NCBI GenBank assembly: GCA_004017535.1
Contig: SAJS01000005.1
Span: 186,001-250,000, forward strand
DNA length: 64,000 bases
From: Mesorhizobium sp.
Lineage (GTDB): Bacteria > Pseudomonadota > Alphaproteobacteria > Rhizobiales > Rhizobiaceae
Reading direction: 5' to 3'
The notes under the pieces were generated by a model, which was given only the letters and a program-made list of their open reading frames with translations, did not search any database and was not told the origin of the DNA. Shown piece after piece: positions 15,115 to 23,696 of this stretch (position 1 is its first letter; each line of letters starts with the position of its first letter). The translations under genes were made by a program, and so were the position numbers.

Positions 15115-16209
15115 TCATTGTCCTCCGTCCGGAAGGAGGAAACCCTTCTCCGCCGGCCAGGTCAGCCAGACGGAATTGCCCTTGCTCAGAGCCGAGGCCG
15201 CAACCTCGTTCGGCACCGAAACGGTGACCTTGGCGCCCTGGCGCGTGGTGAGGTCGAGCTTGGTCGCGGCACCCAGATAGGTCGAGGCGACAGCGGTCGC
15301 GGCGATGCCGTTCTCGTTGACCGACGCCTCCGGCGCGATCGACATGTCCTCGGGGCGGATGGCGAGGATGGCGTCGCCTTTGATCGCCTCCGCCTTGCAG
15401 CGCATGTTGACCGCGCGGTCTTCGCAGAGGCCGGTGGCGCCATTGTCGGCGGGGCGCACGCCCTTTACCGGCAGCATGTTGATCTCGCCCAGGAACTCGG
15501 CGACGAAGCGATTCGCCGGCCGGTCGTAGACTTCGTCCGGCCTGCCGACCTGCAACAGCTTGCCATGGTTGAAGATGGCGACGCGCGAGGACAGCGCCAA
15601 CGCTTCGCTCTGGTCGTGGGTGACGAAGACGAAAGTCGTGCCGGTCTCCTGGTGCAGCCTCTTCATCTCGGCCTGCATCTGGCCGCGCAGGCTCTTGTCG
15701 AGCGCAGAGAACGGCTCGTCGAGAAGCAGCACCCCCGGTTCGAACACCAGCGCGCGGGCCAGCGCCACGCGCTGCTGCTGGCCGCCGGAAAGCTGTGCCG
15801 GCAGTTTCTTCTCGTGGCCTTTCAGCCCGACGCGCTCGACCATCTCGCCGACACGGCTCTTGATTTCCGAGGCGGATTTCTTGCGCACCTTGAGCGGGAA
15901 GGCGATGTTCTGTTCCACGCTCATATGCGGGAACAGCGCATAGCCCTGGAACACCATGCCGGCGGCACGCTGCTCCGCCGGGCGGTTGGTGATGTCGACA
16001 CCATCGCTGAAAAGCTTGCCCTCGCTCGGCTGCACGAAGCCGGCGAGGATCATCAGGAAAGTGGTCTTGCCGGAGCCGGAGGGGCCGAGCAGGGTGAGAA
16101 ACTCGCCGCGGCCGATATCGAGCGACAGATTGTCCAGCGCCCGGAACGAGCCGAAGCTCTTGCCGATCCCGTTCGCTTTGATTTCTGCGGCCCGGCCGGG
16201 TTGCTGCAT
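15115..16209 (-). CDS. ABC transporter ATP-binding protein, PotA type
   Basis: A 364-residue ATPase. Walker A is GPSGSGKTT, the Q-loop is VFQGYALFPHMSV, the signature is LSGGQQQRVALARAL, and Walker B is LLLDEPFSALD with switch His in VTHDQSEAL. A TOBE domain follows (MLPVKGVRP ... AIRPEDMSI). I chose ATG 16209 (MQQPGRA) because GAGGAAAGAG precedes it; ATG 16248 would add 13 residues with a poorer ribosome-binding site. It energises the two downstream permeases and heads the operon. Confidence 0.93.
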   Translation of the reverse strand: MQQPGRAAEIKANGIGKSFGSFRALDNLSLDIGRGEFLTLLGPSGSGKTTFLMILAGFVQPSEGKLFSDGVDITNRPAEQRAAGMVFQGYALFPHMSVEQNIAFPLKVRKKSASEIKSRVGEMVERVGLKGHEKKLPAQLSGGQQQRVALARALVFEPGVLLLDEPFSALDKSLRGQMQAEMKRLHQETGTTFVFVTHDQSEALALSSRVAIFNHGKLLQVGRPDEVYDRPANRFVAEFLGEINMLPVKGVRPADNGATGLCEDRAVNMRCKAEAIKGDAILAIRPEDMSIAPEASVNENGIAATAVASTYLGAATKLDLTTRQGAKVTVSVPNEVAASALSKGNSVWLTWPAEKGFLLPDGGQ

Positions 16210-16385
16210 CCTGGCTCTTTCCTCAGTTCCCGATGAAATCGTAGGCATGGCTGCGGCTCACCGCAACCGAATAGTTTTCGCCTGTTCGGCAAATTTGATT
16301 CACGGGTGGGCATGACCGGCGTGGCAGCGGTTACGGGAGTTAGGCGCGCTCATCAACGTTCGCGATTAGCCAAAGCATTCGTGCC

Positions 16386-16545
16386 GTCGTCATTCCGGGG
16401 CGGAGCAAGGAGCGAAGCGACGCGCGTAGACCCTGGAATCCATGCCGTTACATACGAGCGTTGCAACGGTCCAGAATTCTCGCCCGCCGCACCCTTCGGC
16501 CAACGTCACGGCATGGATCCTCGGGTCAAGCCCGAGGATGACGAC
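16386..16545. repeat. Dispersed palindromic element (about 160 bp)
   Basis: GTCGTCATTCC at 16386 is mirrored by a closing ATGACGAC at 16538-16545, and GGAATCCATGCCGT is mirrored by ACGGCATGGATCC. The whole forms a long imperfect hairpin. Elements beginning GTCATTCCGGGGCGGAGC and ending in an inverted copy are common in rhizobial intergenic DNA. It fills most of the gap between the LysR and ATPase genes (16210-16568), where I see no gene. Confidence 0.7.
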
Positions 16546-16568
16546 CGGAGGGGGCGGCAGCACTCAAT

Positions 16569-17456
16569 CTAAACCCTGCTCTCCGACAGCTTCGCCCTCA
16601 GCCAGTCGCCGAAGGCGTTGAGCACCGGGTGCCCCGCCTTGGCGTGCTCGAAGACGAGGAAATAGGATCGCGGCGAGGGGACGGTCGCCTCGAACGGCTT
16701 GACCAGCCGGCCTTCGCTCAACGCCTGACGGCCGGTCAGCTCATCGCCGAGCGCAATCCCTTGGCCGGCGATCGCCGCCGAGAAGACGAGGTTCATGTCG
16801 GAAAAGAAGATGCCGCCTTCGGTATCGGGATTTTCCACCTTGGATAGCGCCAGCCAGCGCGCCCAGTCCTCGGTGTCGCTGAGATGAAGCAGACTGGCGC
16901 GCAGCACGTCGGCGGGTTTGGAAAAGCCGCCCACCTTGTTGAGCAATCTCGGGCTGCAGAGCGGCGTGAAGGAGACTTCGCACAACAGCTCCACGGCCCG
17001 GTTGGGCCAGTTGCCCACGCCGAAGGCGATGAAGGCGTCGGCATCCGGATTTGAGACGTCGTCGAGCCGCCGCGGCGTCAGCACCGACAGCGCCACATCC
17101 GGATACATCTGCTGGAACTCGCCGATATGGGTGCACAGGAACATCGAGGCGAATCCCGGCGGGCAGGAGATGGCGAAGGAGCCGCCGACGCCGGCGCCGT
17201 TGTTCTGCGTCCCCGCGTCACCGAGCACGGTCAGCGCCTTCCTGACATCGGCCGCGTAGCGCTGGCCGCGCGGCGTCAGCGCCACACCCTTGCCGATGCG
17301 CTGCAGGAGATCGAAGCCGAGGTCGCGTTCGAGCAGCCGAAGCTGATGCGAGACGGCGCTGCGGGTAAGGTGAAGCTCGTCGGCGGCGCGCCATACGCTG
17401 CCGTGACGGGCAAAACTGTCGAGGGCGCGCAGCGCCTGCGTGGACGGTATTCGCAA
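16569..17456 (-). CDS. LysR-type transcriptional regulator (GcvA-like)
   Basis: A 295-residue LTTR. The N-terminal winged helix (STQALRALDSFARHGSVWRAADELHLTRSAVSHQLRLLE) is followed by a periplasmic-binding-protein-like effector domain starting near residue 90. An in-frame TGA lies three codons before TTG 17456, so that TTG is the first possible start. It is divergent from the M20 hydrolase gene with an 82-bp gap and is therefore the likely regulator of the hydrolase and transporter genes. The effector is unknown. Confidence 0.92.
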   Translation of the reverse strand: MRIPSTQALRALDSFARHGSVWRAADELHLTRSAVSHQLRLLERDLGFDLLQRIGKGVALTPRGQRYAADVRKALTVLGDAGTQNNGAGVGGSFAISCPPGFASMFLCTHIGEFQQMYPDVALSVLTPRRLDDVSNPDADAFIAFGVGNWPNRAVELLCEVSFTPLCSPRLLNKVGGFSKPADVLRASLLHLSDTEDWARWLALSKVENPDTEGGIFFSDMNLVFSAAIAGQGIALGDELTGRQALSEGRLVKPFEATVPSPRSYFLVFEHAKAGHPVLNAFGDWLRAKLSESRV

Positions 17457-17538
17457 AGGGCCTCAGGTGAACCGAATTTGCACGAGCCGGGAAAACATAT
17501 CACTTTTTGATGAGCCGCTTCACTGCTTTCTTTGAGGG

Positions 17539-19131
17539 ATGGACAAACCGGTGACAACCTCGGCGCAGGAAACCGCGCTTGCCACGATCGACAGCATCCA
17601 GCCGCTGCTCTCGGCCTGGACGCGCACCATCTTCGATTTCGGTGAAACCGCCTGGCGCGAGTACCAGTCGGCGGCCTGGTATGTCGAGCGGCTGAAGCGC
17701 GAAGGCTTCTCGGTCGAGGAAGGCTCCGGCGGCATGCCGACGGCCTTCTGCGCCCACTGGACGAATGGCGACGGCCCGGTGATCGGCATGTATGGCGAGT
17801 ATGACGCCGTGCCCGGCAACTGCCAGGACGCCGCGACGGTGAAGCAGCCGCGAGAAGGACTGGGATTCCAGGCCGGCGGCCACACCGATCCGCATTCGGG
17901 ACTCGGCATCGGCAGCCTTGGCGGGTTGCTCGCCACCAAGGCGGCGATGCTGGAGCATGGCATCAATGGCACGCTGCGCTTCACCGGCGAGCCGGCAGAG
18001 AAGGTGCGGGGCTCGAAGCCGATCCATGCGGCGCAAGGCTATTATGATGGCCTTGCCGGCATGATCTCGTTCCATCCCTTCTACATGCTGCCGCTCTGCA
18101 ACACCGCGCGCTGGGACACACATTGCGGCGCCGCCTATTCGATGGTCTACCGCTTCATTTGCGACGAGCCCGAGAGCTGGGCGCGCGCGAGCGACGCAGC
18201 ACCGATCCCGCAGGCGCATTCGGCGGTGCGGGCGCCCGGCGCCAACGACGCGCTGATGATGATGTACATGGCCTCCAAGGCGCTGCGCGATTCCATGCTC
18301 ACCCATCAGGGCGGTTGGTCGATCAGCGAGGCGATCCTCACCGCAGGCCAGGCGACCGCCGACAATCTGCCGGCCGGGCTTGCCGAGATCCAGTACATGA
18401 TCCGCGTGCCGACCATTGCCATGGCCGAGCAGGTGACCGCAGTGCTCGACCGTAACGCCGAAGCCGCTGCCAGCATGAGCGGCTGCCGGCACGAGCGTCA
18501 TTGGGTCTCGAAGTCGCGGCCGGGGCTCGCCAACCACGCCATGGCCGAGATCACCTATCAGGCGCTGTCCACCGTCGGCGCGCCACGCTGGGACGAGGCG
18601 GCGCGGGCGATCGCCCGCGAGGTCCAGGTCAATGCCGGCGGCGAGGCGACCGAAAACCCGTTCATCGACGAGCTGGAGCGGCTGATCGCGCCGCGGGAGG
18701 CCGAAGCGATCCTGCGCCGCGACCTCCCACCCTCGCAGGCGAACTCCACTTCCGACGACTACACCGACATGAGCTGGCACGCGCCGACATCGCGCTTCTA
18801 TGTCGCCCGCCCGGCGTTGCGCGCGGCCAAGGGCCATGTCTATCCGTCCTGGGCGATGAACGCGCTGGGCGGCATTTCTGCCACCATCGATCCGATGGTC
18901 ACCTGCGCCGCCAAGACGGTCGCGCTGACGGCACTGCGCCTGCTGGAGGACAAGGCCGCGCGCGATGCCGCTATGGACGAGTTCGTCAAGCGAACCGGCG
19001 GCGGCGTCGGCGGCTCGAACTGGATCGCGCCGCTTTGCGACTATGATCCACCGATCAACTTCCGCTGGCCGGAATATGTCACCACCGCGCGCGGGCGCGA
19101 CTGGTGGATCCCGGCCGCTTCCACCACATGA
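17539..19131 (+). CDS. M20-family amidohydrolase, AbgB-like
   Basis: A 530-residue member of the M20D/AbgB group (aminobenzoyl-glutamate hydrolase subunit B and aminoacylase relatives). Metal-site motifs are visible: GMYGEYDAVPG, GGHTDPHSGLG, RFTGEPAEKVRGSKPIH, and a late SDDYTDMSWHAPT. Length matches AbgB (about 480-530) rather than the 380-residue HipO group. It should hydrolyse an N-acyl or amide bond. A GAGGG lies close to ATG 17539. It is followed 32 bp later by an arginine-deiminase-superfamily gene, most likely in one operon. No AbgA partner is present. Confidence 0.9.
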   Translation: MDKPVTTSAQETALATIDSIQPLLSAWTRTIFDFGETAWREYQSAAWYVERLKREGFSVEEGSGGMPTAFCAHWTNGDGPVIGMYGEYDAVPGNCQDAATVKQPREGLGFQAGGHTDPHSGLGIGSLGGLLATKAAMLEHGINGTLRFTGEPAEKVRGSKPIHAAQGYYDGLAGMISFHPFYMLPLCNTARWDTHCGAAYSMVYRFICDEPESWARASDAAPIPQAHSAVRAPGANDALMMMYMASKALRDSMLTHQGGWSISEAILTAGQATADNLPAGLAEIQYMIRVPTIAMAEQVTAVLDRNAEAAASMSGCRHERHWVSKSRPGLANHAMAEITYQALSTVGAPRWDEAARAIAREVQVNAGGEATENPFIDELERLIAPREAEAILRRDLPPSQANSTSDDYTDMSWHAPTSRFYVARPALRAAKGHVYPSWAMNALGGISATIDPMVTCAAKTVALTALRLLEDKAARDAAMDEFVKRTGGGVGGSNWIAPLCDYDPPINFRWPEYVTTARGRDWWIPAASTT

Positions 19132-19163
19132 CCGATCAACAGAACAGTCCAGAGGAGAACACC

Positions 19164-20096
19164 ATGACCGTCCATGACCGTATCGTTGCCGAGCCGTTCT
19201 CGCTGCAGCGCCGCAACCCCAATGGCGGCACCAAGCCGCTGACCGCCTGGGGCTTCGCCAACGAGACCGATGTGCTGACCGACGTGCTGCTCGGCTCGCC
19301 CAATTTCCTGCGGCACTTGTCGACCAGTTCGCTGTCCAGGAAACATCTGCGCGAGGCGCCCTGCAATATCCAGATCGCGCAGGCGCAGCACAAGGACCTC
19401 GTCGCCGCCTACGAGCATTTCGGCGTCAATATCCACTGGCACGAGCCGACGCCGGAACTGCCGATGCAGGTCTATTCGCGCGACTCCAGCGTCATGACGC
19501 CCTACGGCGCCTTCATCACCGCCATGGCCAACTGGTGGCGGCGTGGCGAGAACTACGCCGCCATCCGCACCTATGAGAAGCTCGGCATCCCGATCTACGA
19601 CATGGTGACGGCCGGCACCTTCGAAGGCGGCGACTTCAACGTCATCGAGGAGGGCGTGGTGCTGATCGGCTGCGGCGGCGCCCGCACCCAGGAAGAAGGC
19701 GCCCGCCAGGTCAAGGAATGGTTCGACAAGGAAGGTTGGGAGACGCGTCTCGCCTTCATCGACGAATATTATGTCCATATCGACCTGATGGTGGTGCCGA
19801 TCGCCGAAAAGCTCACCGCCGTCTGCCTCGCCTGCACCGAGCCTGGCATTGTCGACTGGCTGAAGGGCAAGGGCCACGAGATCATCGACGTGCCCTTCCA
19901 GGACACGATGGCGCTCGGCTGCAACTTCATGTCGCTCGGCAAAGACAGGGTGATTGCGCCGACGTCGAGCAAGACGCTGATTGGCCAGCTGAAGGCGCGC
20001 GGCTTCGAGGTCGCGGCCGTCGACATGAGCGAGATCTCCAAGACCGGCGGCGGCATCCACTGCATGGCGCAGGCGCTGAAGCGCGTGCCGGCCTAA
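19164..20096 (+). CDS. Arginine deiminase / dimethylargininase superfamily enzyme
   Basis: A 310-residue guanidino-group-modifying enzyme. Catalytic elements of the superfamily are visible in order: SRDSSVM (Asp), FEGGDF (Glu), YVHIDLMV (His-x-Asp), and the nucleophile in KTGGGIHCMAQ (Cys near residue 302). It could release ammonia, or an amine in DDAH types, from an arginine-like substrate to give a ureido product. ATG 19164 has AGAGGAGA eight bases upstream. It pairs with the M20 hydrolase gene and ends in a terminator at 20134-20155. Substrate not predictable. Confidence 0.88.
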   Translation: MTVHDRIVAEPFSLQRRNPNGGTKPLTAWGFANETDVLTDVLLGSPNFLRHLSTSSLSRKHLREAPCNIQIAQAQHKDLVAAYEHFGVNIHWHEPTPELPMQVYSRDSSVMTPYGAFITAMANWWRRGENYAAIRTYEKLGIPIYDMVTAGTFEGGDFNVIEEGVVLIGCGGARTQEEGARQVKEWFDKEGWETRLAFIDEYYVHIDLMVVPIAEKLTAVCLACTEPGIVDWLKGKGHEIIDVPFQDTMALGCNFMSLGKDRVIAPTSSKTLIGQLKARGFEVAAVDMSEISKTGGGIHCMAQALKRVPA

Positions 20097-20133
20097 CGGG
20101 TTTTCAAGGGCCGAACCAAGGGGAAGGCCTTAG

Positions 20134-20168
20134 CCCCTGGCTGTCGGGCCAGGGGGATTTCTCATTTT
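20134..20168 (+). terminator. Rho-independent terminator after the deiminase gene
   Basis: A perfect 8-bp stem CCCCTGGC (20134-20141) with GCCAGGGG (20148-20155) and a 6-nt loop is followed by GATTTCTCATTTTT. It lies 37 bp after the stop codon and separates the M20/deiminase pair from the BKACE gene. Confidence 0.75.
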
Positions 20169-20264
20169 TGTTGGCCCGGCCTGTCAGGAGACTTAGCCAT
20201 ATCCGTTCCGATCATCCCGGCCCTGCGCTAGGCTCCCTCCAGCCGAAACAGGATTGCCGCAAAG

Positions 20265-20987
20265 ATGATCGTCCAGGCTTGCATCAACGGCGCCCGTACC
20301 GCCGACTTCCATCCCGCATTGCCGCTCGATCCCGAGGCGATGGCGCGTGACGCTGCGGCCTCGATTGCTGCGGGTGCCGCCGAGCTGCATGTCCATGCGC
20401 GTGGCGCCCACGGCCAGGAGAGCCTTGCGCCGGAGGCGATGGACAGGACGGTCGCGGCGCTCCGCAGAACCTGTCCGGGCACGCTGATCGGCGTCTCCAC
20501 CGGCGCCTGGATCGAGAAGGACGATCTGCGCACGCTAGCGGCCATCGCCGGGTGGAATGAACTGCCCGACTACGCGTCGGTCAATCTCAGCGAGGCGGCG
20601 GCGCCTGAGGTGATGGAGGCCCTGCGCCAGCGCGGCATCGGCATCGAGGCGGGGCTGGCCTCGATCGGCGACGCGCTCAGGCTTGCCAGTCTCGACCATG
20701 GCGGGCGGGTACTGCGCGTGCTGATCGAGATTTCCGAGCAGACGCTGGACGAAGCCTTCGCCGTCGCCAACGGCATCGAAAAGGTGCTGCGGCGCGAGGG
20801 TATCCACCGCTCGATCCTGCTGCATGGTGAGAACGCGACCGTGTGGCTTTTTGTTCAGCGGGTGGCAGTGCGGAAATTCTCGACGCGAGTTGGGCTGGAG
20901 GACGGGAAAGAGTTGCCGGACGGGAGTGTCGCGGACGGCAATGCAGCGCTGGTTGCGGCAGCGGTCGTAATTTATCGCGGAGACTGA
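20265..20987 (+). CDS. BKACE family (DUF849) beta-keto acid cleavage enzyme
   Basis: A 240-residue TIM-barrel protein of the Kce/BKACE family, which condenses a beta-keto acid with acetyl-CoA and cleaves it. Signatures are CINGARTADFHPALP, the Zn ligands in ELHVHARG, IGVSTGAW, SVNLSEAAA, and the late HGENATVW. It is shorter than typical members (270-310), giving a small clade. The Shine-Dalgarno before ATG 20265 is weak. Adjacent catabolic genes make a degradative role likely, but a strong terminator separates it from them. Confidence 0.85.
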   Translation: MIVQACINGARTADFHPALPLDPEAMARDAAASIAAGAAELHVHARGAHGQESLAPEAMDRTVAALRRTCPGTLIGVSTGAWIEKDDLRTLAAIAGWNELPDYASVNLSEAAAPEVMEALRQRGIGIEAGLASIGDALRLASLDHGGRVLRVLIEISEQTLDEAFAVANGIEKVLRREGIHRSILLHGENATVWLFVQRVAVRKFSTRVGLEDGKELPDGSVADGNAALVAAAVVIYRGD

Positions 20988-21019
20988 CCCTGGCCCCCTT
21001 TGGCGGGCAAGGAAGGAAA

Positions 21020-21424
21020 TCAGCGATCGAATTTCGCCAGAGGCTGGGCGGTTATCTCAACCCAATCGCAGCGGCGGCTGTCGTGGTAGAAGGACTGGAA
21101 GGGTGGCGGAAACGATTGGTCCGCGAACGCGCCTACCGGAATGGCGGTAAGGCCGGGTTGGGTGTCGATACGATAGTGGACGGTAGTCCCGCAATCCGGG
21201 CAGAAACTGTAGGTCACCCGGCCGCCGAGCTCGCCGACACGCGTGAACTCCGCCGATCGTCCCTCAATGGCAACGTCCGCCTCGGCAAATCGCACATTGT
21301 AGCTGAAGGCGCTGCCGGTGCGCCGCTTGCAATCAAGGCAGTGACACACCGAGACGCGCACCGGCTCGCCCGAGCAAGTGGCTGACAGCTGACCGCAGGA
21401 ACATTCGGCGCGACGCGTAACCAT
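21020..21424 (-). CDS. GFA / CENP-V family zinc protein
   Basis: A 134-residue glutathione-dependent-formaldehyde-activating (GFA) family protein. Zinc ligands are CSCG near residue 9, CHCLDCKRRTGSAF, and FCPDCGTTVHY. Most members have unknown substrates; Gfa itself was proposed to help form S-hydroxymethylglutathione. ATG 21424 has a good GGGAGGAGC. It follows the Gfo/Idh/MocA gene by 23 bp on the same strand and may be cotranscribed. Confidence 0.9.
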   Translation of the reverse strand: MVTRRAECSCGQLSATCSGEPVRVSVCHCLDCKRRTGSAFSYNVRFAEADVAIEGRSAEFTRVGELGGRVTYSFCPDCGTTVHYRIDTQPGLTAIPVGAFADQSFPPPFQSFYHDSRRCDWVEITAQPLAKFDR

Positions 21425-21447
21425 GCAGGCTCCTCCCGGCCAGAACC

Positions 21448-22506
21448 TTACTGCGTATCCGCCTTGGCCCTCAACTCCGCCCGTTTCGCGTCCGACACCA
21501 CGGCGAGGTCCAGCACCTTCTGCAGGCCCGCGGCGTGGCGGAAGGTCGGCTCGGTCTGCGCGCCGCTCTTCACGGCTTCGACGAAGCGCTGGTAGTTGGT
21601 GGGCACGGTGCCTGCGTCGAGCTCCTCCCATTTGGCGTTCTCGACATTGCCGCCGATACAGGCCTTCAGCATCGAGCCGTCGAGATTGTGCACCACCTCG
21701 ACGGCGCCCTTGTCGCCATGGATGCGCAGGCGCAGTTCGTTGATATGGCCGGTGGCCCAGCGGCTGGCGTGCACCACGCCGAAGGCACCGTTGGAAAAAT
21801 CGAGCGTCATCGCGAAACTGTCATTCGCGTCGAGCTGATATTCGCCAATGCGATTGCCCGGTGCCTTGTCGAAGGCGCGCAGCCGGCAGAACACATGGTC
21901 GATGTCGAGCGCGGCGCCATAGCTGGCGAAATCGAGGATGTGGATGCCGACGTCGCCGAGCACGCCGTTGGAGCCGTGGCCGCGCGACAGTCGCCACAGC
22001 CATTTCGAATCGGTGCGCCAGTCGCCCCAGAATTTCGAGACCAGCCAGCTCTGCAGATAGGACGCCTCTACATGGCGCACCGTGCCGATCTCGCCGGCCT
22101 GCACCATCTGCCGCGCCTTCTGCAGCGCGGCCACGTTGCGGTAGGTGAGATTGACCATGTTGACGATGCCGGCGGCTTCCGCGGCATCGGCCATCTCGTT
22201 GGCCTTGCCGAAATTCTCCGCCAGTGGTTTTTCGCACAGCACCGGCTTGCCGGCGGCGATCAGCGCCATGGTGGTCGGATGATGGATGCGGTCGGGCGTG
22301 ACATTGGCGACCGCGTCGAAATCGCCCCAGTCGATCGCCGCCTCAAGCGAGGTGAAGCGCTTCGCGATCTTGTAGGCGTCGGCGTACTCCCCGACGCGAG
22401 CCGCATCGACATCGACCGCGCCGACGATGTCGACGCCCTCAATGGCGCCGAAGCGGCGGGCATGTTCCTGCGCCATCCAGCCGGTTCCGAGTATCAAAAG
22501 CCGCAT
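21448..22506 (-). CDS. Gfo/Idh/MocA-family oxidoreductase (ThuB-like)
   Basis: A 352-residue NAD(P)-dependent sugar or polyol dehydrogenase. The N-terminal Rossmann loop GTGWMAQEHA, the strand NVTPDRIHHP, and the EKP motif (LCEKPLAENF) with catalytic Lys are present. The C-terminal alpha/beta domain starts at about residue 130 (HVEASYLQSWL). Together with the ThuA-like gene 103 bp upstream it resembles the ThuA/ThuB pair of Sinorhizobium disaccharide catabolism, but no sugar transporter is nearby. Confidence 0.9.
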   Translation of the reverse strand: MRLLILGTGWMAQEHARRFGAIEGVDIVGAVDVDAARVGEYADAYKIAKRFTSLEAAIDWGDFDAVANVTPDRIHHPTTMALIAAGKPVLCEKPLAENFGKANEMADAAEAAGIVNMVNLTYRNVAALQKARQMVQAGEIGTVRHVEASYLQSWLVSKFWGDWRTDSKWLWRLSRGHGSNGVLGDVGIHILDFASYGAALDIDHVFCRLRAFDKAPGNRIGEYQLDANDSFAMTLDFSNGAFGVVHASRWATGHINELRLRIHGDKGAVEVVHNLDGSMLKACIGGNVENAKWEELDAGTVPTNYQRFVEAVKSGAQTEPTFRHAAGLQKVLDLAVVSDAKRAELRAKADTQ

Positions 22507-22609
22507 TTCTTGCTCCTCCGAGCGATTTGGTTCGATTCAATCGCGCCAGGCGAACGTGGCCCAGGCACTGTTTTCGCGCAATCCCAGGCGAAGCGGAGAG
22601 GCGCCTTTT

Positions 22610-23395
22610 TTAGCGGAAGCCGGCCTCGCCATGCGCATGCAGCTTCGGCCCGCGCTCCTGAATAGGCTCCAGGGCCTTCTCGACCGGCACGTTCGGCGCG
22701 TCGAGGATGGCGGGCTTGGATCCTTGCGGGTTATGCGCCCACTTGACCGCGTTCCGCAGCACCTTGTGCACAGTGGCGTCGTGGTAGGTCGGATAAGTCT
22801 CGTGCCCGGGGCGGAAGTAGAAGACATTGCCGGCGCCGCGCCGGTAGGTCAGGCCCGAGCGGAACACTTCGCCGCCCTGGAACCAGGAGATGAAAACGGT
22901 CTCCAGCGGCTCCGGCACGGCGAACTGCTCGCCATACATCTCCTCGTTCTCGAGCTCGAAGAACTCGCCGACGCCTTCGGCGATCGGATGGCTGGGGCTC
23001 GTTACCCAGAGCCGCTCGCGCTCGCCGGCCTCGCGCCATTTCAGCGTGCAGGGGGTGCCCATCAGCCGCTTGAAGATCTTGGAGAAATGGCCGGAATGGA
23101 GCACGATCAGCCCCATCCCTTCCCAGACGCGCTTTGCAACGCGCTCGACCACCTCGTCGGCGACGGCGCCATGATCCTTGTGGCCCCACCAGACGAGCAC
23201 ATCGGTCTCGGCGAGGCGGGATTCCGCCAGGCCGTGCTCCGGCTGCTCCAGCGTCGCGGTCGAGGCGGAGATAGCCTTGTCCGCATTCAGCGCCTTGGCA
23301 ATGGTCGCATGCATGCCTTCCGGATAGATGGAGGCCACCACCTCATTGGTCCGCTCATGGATGTTCTCGCCCCAGACGACAGCGCGAATTGTCAT
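22610..23395 (-). CDS. ThuA-domain protein
   Basis: A 261-residue ThuA-family protein (glutamine-amidotransferase-like fold). It starts [15 protein letters not shown] and has [36 protein letters not shown], and [14 protein letters not shown] near the C-terminus. In Sinorhizobium, ThuA acts with the dehydrogenase ThuB on trehalose, maltitol or related sugars. ATG 23395 begins the conserved part. The same strand order thuA-then-dehydrogenase is kept here. Confidence 0.9.
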   Translation of the reverse strand: MTIRAVVWGENIHERTNEVVASIYPEGMHATIAKALNADKAISASTATLEQPEHGLAESRLAETDVLVWWGHKDHGAVADEVVERVAKRVWEGMGLIVLHSGHFSKIFKRLMGTPCTLKWREAGERERLWVTSPSHPIAEGVGEFFELENEEMYGEQFAVPEPLETVFISWFQGGEVFRSGLTYRRGAGNVFYFRPGHETYPTYHDATVHKVLRNAVKWAHNPQGSKPAILDAPNVPVEKALEPIQERGPKLHAHGEAGFR

Positions 23396-23510
23396 GGATT
23401 GCCTCGTGAGTGATTGGGAGCCGCCCCGCGCCATAGATAGCGTCTTCGCCTGGTATTGGAAGCTGGTTTCATGATGTAGCTCCCGCCTATGGCGTCTTCG
23501 CGCGCCCGAT

Positions 23511-23693
23511 TGGCAAGTCCGCTTCAGCTTCCGGGCGCCGCGCAACACCATCGTGATCGGCAGGTTCGTCATCTCGGCGGCACTGGTCGCCACCGCCATC
23601 TATTTGATCATGGAAATGGATCAGCCCTTTTTCCGGCCCGATCCAGATCTCGCCAGCGCCGTTCCAAAAGGCGCCGGCGGAGTTGAAGCAGTA
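23511..23693 (+). pseudogene. C-terminal remnant of a DUF4239 (bestrophin-like) membrane protein
   Basis: From 23511 the frame reads [19 protein letters not shown], then a hydrophobic helix and YLIMEMDQPF. This matches the last third of DUF4239 proteins (F..APRN..VI...A.FLI.EMD.PF). No start codon or N-terminal portion exists upstream. The rest of the 23396-23696 gap holds nothing else that I can support. Confidence 0.5.
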
Positions 23694-23696
23694 AGA

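Noticed and set aside
17500-18837. 445-codon open frame antisense to the M20 hydrolase gene
   Set aside because: The plus-strand gene has all M20 motifs, and the antisense product is Arg/His-rich with no recognisable fold.
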